This document shows, one piece after another, positions 25,601-31,600 of a DNA stretch of 64,000 bases; position 1 is the stretch's first letter, and the number at the start of each line of letters is the position of its first letter. The DNA lies in contig CACRXP010000572.1 in the NCBI GenBank assembly GCA_902702965.1, forward strand, positions 120,532 through 184,531, given 5' to 3'. This stretch comes from Spirometra erinaceieuropaei (taxonomy: Eukaryota > Platyhelminthes > Cestoda > Diphyllobothriidea > Diphyllobothriidae). The translations under genes were made by a program, and so were the position numbers. Below the pieces are notes generated by a model, which was not told the origin of the DNA, ran no database searches, and was given only the letters and a program-made list of their open reading frames with translations.

Positions 25601-28600
25601 TGACTCTGCAAGCACTTCGTGAGGTATGTTGCCAACCGACCACAAACACACCCTAGCCTTTCTGGCACCGTTTTCCTTCCCAACCACCCTTTAACGCCAT
25701 CGCCGACGCTCTGGTAACATTCATTGTTAAGTATATACTAACAAAAGCTATGCCCTGCAGTATTGGTAACTAGGCTTGTTGGCTAGGCTATAGACGAGGG
25801 GCCGCTTTTTTGCCCTACAGCTTTTTTAGCGCTTTTCAAACTGGTTTTTGGGCTTCATGCTCTCATTTACGACCTCCCTCCCCATATTTTTTCATCAGTC
25901 TCCAGCATACTCAACTTCTGCTTGTTACTGCGAGTTAGTGCCAAAGTCGGAGAAGTCGATGGGCGTGGAAAGGGGTTAGAGGCAGGTGTTTGTATGTGCG
26001 TTGTAGATGCGTTGAATTGAAACAAGTCCGATTGGTTCACGGTACGCGCTAATCAGGCCACGCAGACTGCGCGAGCCAGTAACTAGTGTCATACATGGTG
26101 GGTGTGGTGGCAAGCCTAGACGTATGCTGCGTCTGCCGCTGCGCCTAATTCCACCACCAGTTAGATAAGATACTCGGACAGTCTACGGGTATCTGGGAGA
26201 GGAAAGAACAAGTAAGGTCGATACTAGGGAGCCCATCCTTACGGCACATCAGCGAATCTTTCGCCATACTAAACCCGACGTGCTTTGATCTATCTTGACG
26301 TACTAAATTTCCTGTTTTGGAAGGTTGGCGATTGACGGGGTAACTGTTCTTTTTGGACCGATGGTTAGACTCAATGGCCTCTGCGACACGCATGCGAGAC
26401 TGCAAACGCCCTCGTGGAAGCCTGGCACGTGCTGTGGGAACCAGGTTGTGCCTGCCGCGTGTATATGAGCTGTTGAACTTTTTCAGTCACTGCAGCCAAT
26501 CTGCCTCCTGTCGTGTTGACATTTTTTTCCATCTGAGCCAGGTAGGTAAGGAAAGAGAGAGTGAGGTAGATATCTCGCACAGTTGATTAGTGCATGCGAA
26601 ATAATGAGCCTGATACTGGGGGATACATCCTCGAAGCAAGTCGCCGCATTACTTGCCACAATAAGTCTGACCATTAGTTTACTATAAGCACACGTGTTGA
26701 GCAGTGTAATTCTGCGTTACTATTTACTCCGTATACATGGCTCCCAGGGTTTCGCACGATGTGTACCCTATTGCGGCCACTGCAAAGAAGCTCTTATTGT
26801 TTATGTTTTTTAAAAAGAGAGAGCTTGGCACAATGTACACAAACTTTCGAAAAGCAGTTAATACTAAATGGAACCACGTAAACGCCGATCTCTTGCATTT
26901 AAAAATATCTGATTATCCAAGGTACCGCAGGAACGCGGAAATGCCGTAAACGTGAGAATTCGTGCCACATGATCATTCGCACCCATTCGTAAACTTAGTT
27001 TGTATAAGTATTTGATGCATGCCAACGCAAGGCACTGAGCAAATAAAACAGCACAAATACGACAGTAAAATAATTATTTAGATACTACTCGGACATAATA
27101 TCTTGCAGTGATTACCGCACTATGTACTATAGCAGTCCCTGCTTAATGCTTGATGTCTTTCGCGATGGTGTTTGATGTTGGACTACAAGCTTCCAAATGA
27201 TTTGACGAGAATTCGATGTAAGCCTCTCGATTTTGCATCGCCCGAGATGCGCTCACTTGAAATGCCGGCGAATACTTTACGCTTTTCGGTGTTCTCAGTC
27301 GATAGCCCAAAAAGATGGGTTTTGTAGTCTGCGTTTATCAAAACCTACGAACCAATACAAACCTGGGGAAACCTTCGCTTATGCAGCGTGTTTTTGGACG
27401 TTCTTGCTAATGCAGATGGCGGCTTTGGCCGTGTTTTTGGGCTCACTTTAACGTGAAACTTAATTGTCAGAGAAGACGGATGTTCCGTATGAGGGTGCGA
27501 ATGTGCTCTTGGTCAGAGAAAAATCGTTTAGAAAGCCTTCTATTTAAACCGTGCATTGAAGGATATGTCACAGATGGATGCCCATGTCCGTCATCGTTTT
27601 CCAGTGCAAAGGTAGGAATACAATTAAAGTATTTTACTCGTTCATGTACCTCTCTGATCAGTGCCGACAACACTCCTGCTGCAAGCAAAAAACAGTACTT
27701 TCAACTGTATTTTGGAACTATTTTCATGCTTTTGTTTACCTAGCCCCGTTCTTCGAATCCAAATTCGTCACAGAGTGGGCAAACAAATACAAAATACCTA
27801 TCAAACGGCTAAAGCAGAAACTGAAACGCACGCGAGGTATCTTACCAGACGTCTAAATAACTTTTTTGCTCGTGAAAATTGTAAAACAAAAAAGTGCCCT
27901 TTGACTATTACTGGTCGAAGCAGAGCTGATAAGTTTAAGTATCACAATTTTTAAAGACGAAGGGGTTTCTGTTTTTTTCAGACAATAACTTTGGTTACCG
28001 GTATCCCACCTTACTTGATTTACGCGGGCTGAAAATCAAGTTCTATGTTTTCGAGAGCTTTTTGGTAAACCTTTGCTTCTTTAAATATCTGGTCAGGGGA
28101 ATACGCGGAAGTATGCGGATATTGTCTACGGTGCTTACTAATCAGGATGTGTTTATGACTGTTATCCGCCTCAAATGAACAGTTTTCTTTTGAAGCGAAT
28201 CACAGTAGCATTCTGCATGAGAATATGAGGTGATTTGTTAGTCAACGTGCTCGTATCTTGCCATCTTAGTTGCGGTGTGGATATCTCTGTCTTTCAACGC
28301 ATGCAGGGTTCGTTTTTCAACAATGTTTTACTGTGCCACCAGCCGGGTAACCAAGGTCCAAACTCAGCTGTCTACCAGGAGGCCAGTTGGATCTGGGTTC
28401 ATTTGTGACTACTTTGTATTTTCAGTCTTGGGCTAGACTTTGTTCCTCCCTCCAACCACATTCCCATGCTCGGTCATTTTGTCCATCTCTTTGGCACACC
28501 TCAACAAATTCTTAGACATGATACTCTTCATTCAATAACGGCAAGTTCAGCCGGAGCGTGCAGCCATAGCTCGCTGGTCAGCCAAAACGTCCGTTGTCAT

Positions 28601-31600
28601 GCCTTGCCGGGCATTGGTTACATGTATACGCTTCAATATGGTTCCTGGACTTAGGTCGAACTCTCCATCGGCTTCGCCAGTGGGATTTCAGAGTCTTGCT
28701 GAGTCGGCATATTTTCATTTCGAGGACGAAATAGGCTTTTTGACACCCGCTTATCCTCGTGAAACCCCATATTTGCAGTTCCCCTGCTTAATGAGCGGCC
28801 TGTTTTAACCTGAATCATCTAACGGGGCGTGCCCTTTTCCTTTTTCTCTTTGAAAATCGGCCTTTGCTGTGACTCGTAGAACACTTGTTCAAAGGCGTAG
28901 AATTTTTACTTGCAGCCAGACAGTTACGATAACCCGCACTGTCAAGTCGTCAGAGTAGGGTAATTTTGGATGAGAGTTAAGTATTCATGCCATCGTGTTA
29001 GTGTCTAAATTCCGTCGGCTGGTGACTCCAGATAAACTGGAAAGACAGCCTAGTCTGGCACCTTTTTTCACTGGCTGCAAAAATAGATGAACTTTGTCTT
29101 TCTGGATAATAGGTTGTGAGCTGAGGGGCATGACCCACGGAAGTAGTTCCTCCCTTTTGCGGTAGTTGGGAGTCATTTACCCTTAGTAATCAGCACCTGA
29201 GATTGTGGAGCACGCTGAATCTTAACTTACTTCACAAAGGCTGAATCGGATAATGCCGTTGCTGTTATTTAAAACTAAGGTACATTTTAACATTAAAGTA
29301 TGCATTTCTTAAAATTTACTAGACCTTTCGTTTTTACTGCATTAGTAGTAAGATAAAGTCGTATCAGATGCGTTTGAGGTATGACAGATTGTTATCAGGC
29401 TAATGCATTGGCCATTTCTAGACTGTTTGCTGCCTTCATAGGTCGGATGCGGTTATGTAAAAAAACTCCAGTCAACTCTAATACCGGATCGGTGGTAATA
29501 GGGGTTTTTACAGGTGGGGCCGGGGAACGCACAGGCGACGAGTTGTATGCAAAATAAGAGCTATTGGGATTGTGCGGGTGCACTTCGAATGGTTGGAAAA
29601 TAGTTGCGCTAACTTCTAATCCTAACCCCCAACTGTAACCCCTTATCCTAAACTCTAACGCCTACTCATAACCCATTACCCCTAACCATAACCCCTAACA
29701 CTTAACCCAAACCCCAACAGTATTGTGTCCATGAGGTGGGGCTACCAAACCACATCTTACCCCTTCATGGGCTAGTTTACTCATACTGATTGTTTGCGTT
29801 TGTATAATTCTGAATGACTAACGACTTATAGTAATTTACCCACTAAGGGCGATGACCGGGATCTAGATGCGTTCGGTGCAATTCGAACGTTATGAATTTT
29901 ACTCGTTGTATTCGCCTGACGCGTTCTGAAAGTCCTTCTCATGCGGCGTGCGCTTTTAGGTAATTTAATCAACGAGAGCGGCGGAAATCGACGTCAAATT
30001 GGATTCAAAGAATGTACTATGTTAACTGTCCTAAATCACGTATTTTGCTGTGTGGACCAGGGGGTGTGGAGTGGAGCGCCGGTGCGGGCCCGACCGCGCC
30101 ATCCACCTGCGCCCTCTCGCATCCAGTCTTCTTGACTCTATCTTGACCCTGGGTACAGGTGACGGGGGAGGAAGGAGTGCGGTAGATGCTTCGAAAGTCT
30201 ATATTCACTATAAACTAGATCACACGCAAGTCGCCGTACCTGCCTCACCTTGCTATGGAGCACACGGTGGACATCGTTGGCAATGACATTCGAACTGTCA
30301 GATCACGTCTTGGTTGCGTTTTTCTAGTAGAGAGCGTTAATGTAAAAGGGGGAGGTTTGCCAAAAGGGTAACTCTGAGAAAGAACTCACTGTGCCGCTAA
30401 CTTTTCACAAAACTAGGTCGAATTACGATTGTGAAAGCGTTCAATGTATAGCACCAACCAGCGCTATGATTTATTTAGTTTTTCGAAAATTCTAGCTTAA
30501 ACTTCTTGTGCCATGTCGGTACCCACCATACAATGCGTGCTGTGAGGCTGGCCGGCTGCGTTTTGGTTTACTTTGGCTCGACTATGACACAAACACCCAA
30601 CTTCCATGATACCTTCAAACAGTTTCTGTTGTCAAGCGTGTACGCCAGGGCTTACATACTTCTCAAGTGTACTTGTGCGTAGTCCCTCTCACAAGGCAAT
30701 TAAATTCAGTTAAGTTTGCGTAAAAAAATTACAAATGGTCGTCAACTTGAGTCCATTAAAGATTTATTCAAGTTCCCTATTCGGGAAGCTGTTTCACCGG
30801 ATATGCTTCCACAATATGCGACAGGAAGATTTTCCCGCTCGCTTCAAACCTACGCTGTCTAGGCCAAACCACAGACGATATTGAACCCCTTCTACGTGGG
30901 CCCATATTATTTGATCCGACACCGGACTCCTTAGAGCTTTCCTCCTTCGGCATTGGCCGCACCGGAATACATATCTGTCGGTGCGCAGTCTAGCGCATTG
31001 GCATTTTGCTACGCTAGTTAGCAGAGCCTTTGTCTGGCGGTATTCCAACAACTTCTCCGAGTTTATAGCTTCAATTATTTCTTCCGCTCTGATCGGAAAA
31101 TCAATCTGCGATTGTCTGACTTTTCTGCGGCCTGGGGCTGATGTTCTGTATTTTAGAAGGAGATAAACAACCATTGTTACCTATTCTGTTCATAAATGCA
31201 TTTTATTGTTGTACATAAACTTTACACATAAATATTTGTTTTATTTTTGTAGTAGTCGGCCGACTTATTATGAAGATAAAAACAGGCGTCCATATTTACG
31301 TCAGTTGGTTTTTTTCTTGTTCATTAGGGTGTATTTCCATAGCTTCTCTAATATTCAGTTACTATATTTGGCACTTACTGTTCTTATCTTCTGTTGGTTG
31401 TTCGTCTCATTGGTCTCTGCGCCGTCGCAAATCTGCAGGAGGCGGATTATTCAATTATTTCTTATTGAGACTTGCCTTTTGCCTATTTTTCAATTAAAGC
31501 GCTCGCTTCCGTTGCTATATATGGGCGTAGAAGGATAATTTCAGCGAAAATATACCTATTTTCTAAGTGATATTGTATGCATTTCGCTCCCCCTAATCGG

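Larger units (their letters stand above)
22585..26737 (+). repeat. 4.15-kb segment, copy 2
   Basis: Second copy of 17594-21754. It starts at the first bases after the N run and continues past the point where copy 1 is interrupted by the Tc1-type element, reading CCGTATACATGG instead of CCGTATACAGTACC. This copy therefore shows the site without the insertion. It contains a second MITE and a second exon 12. Confidence 0.9.
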
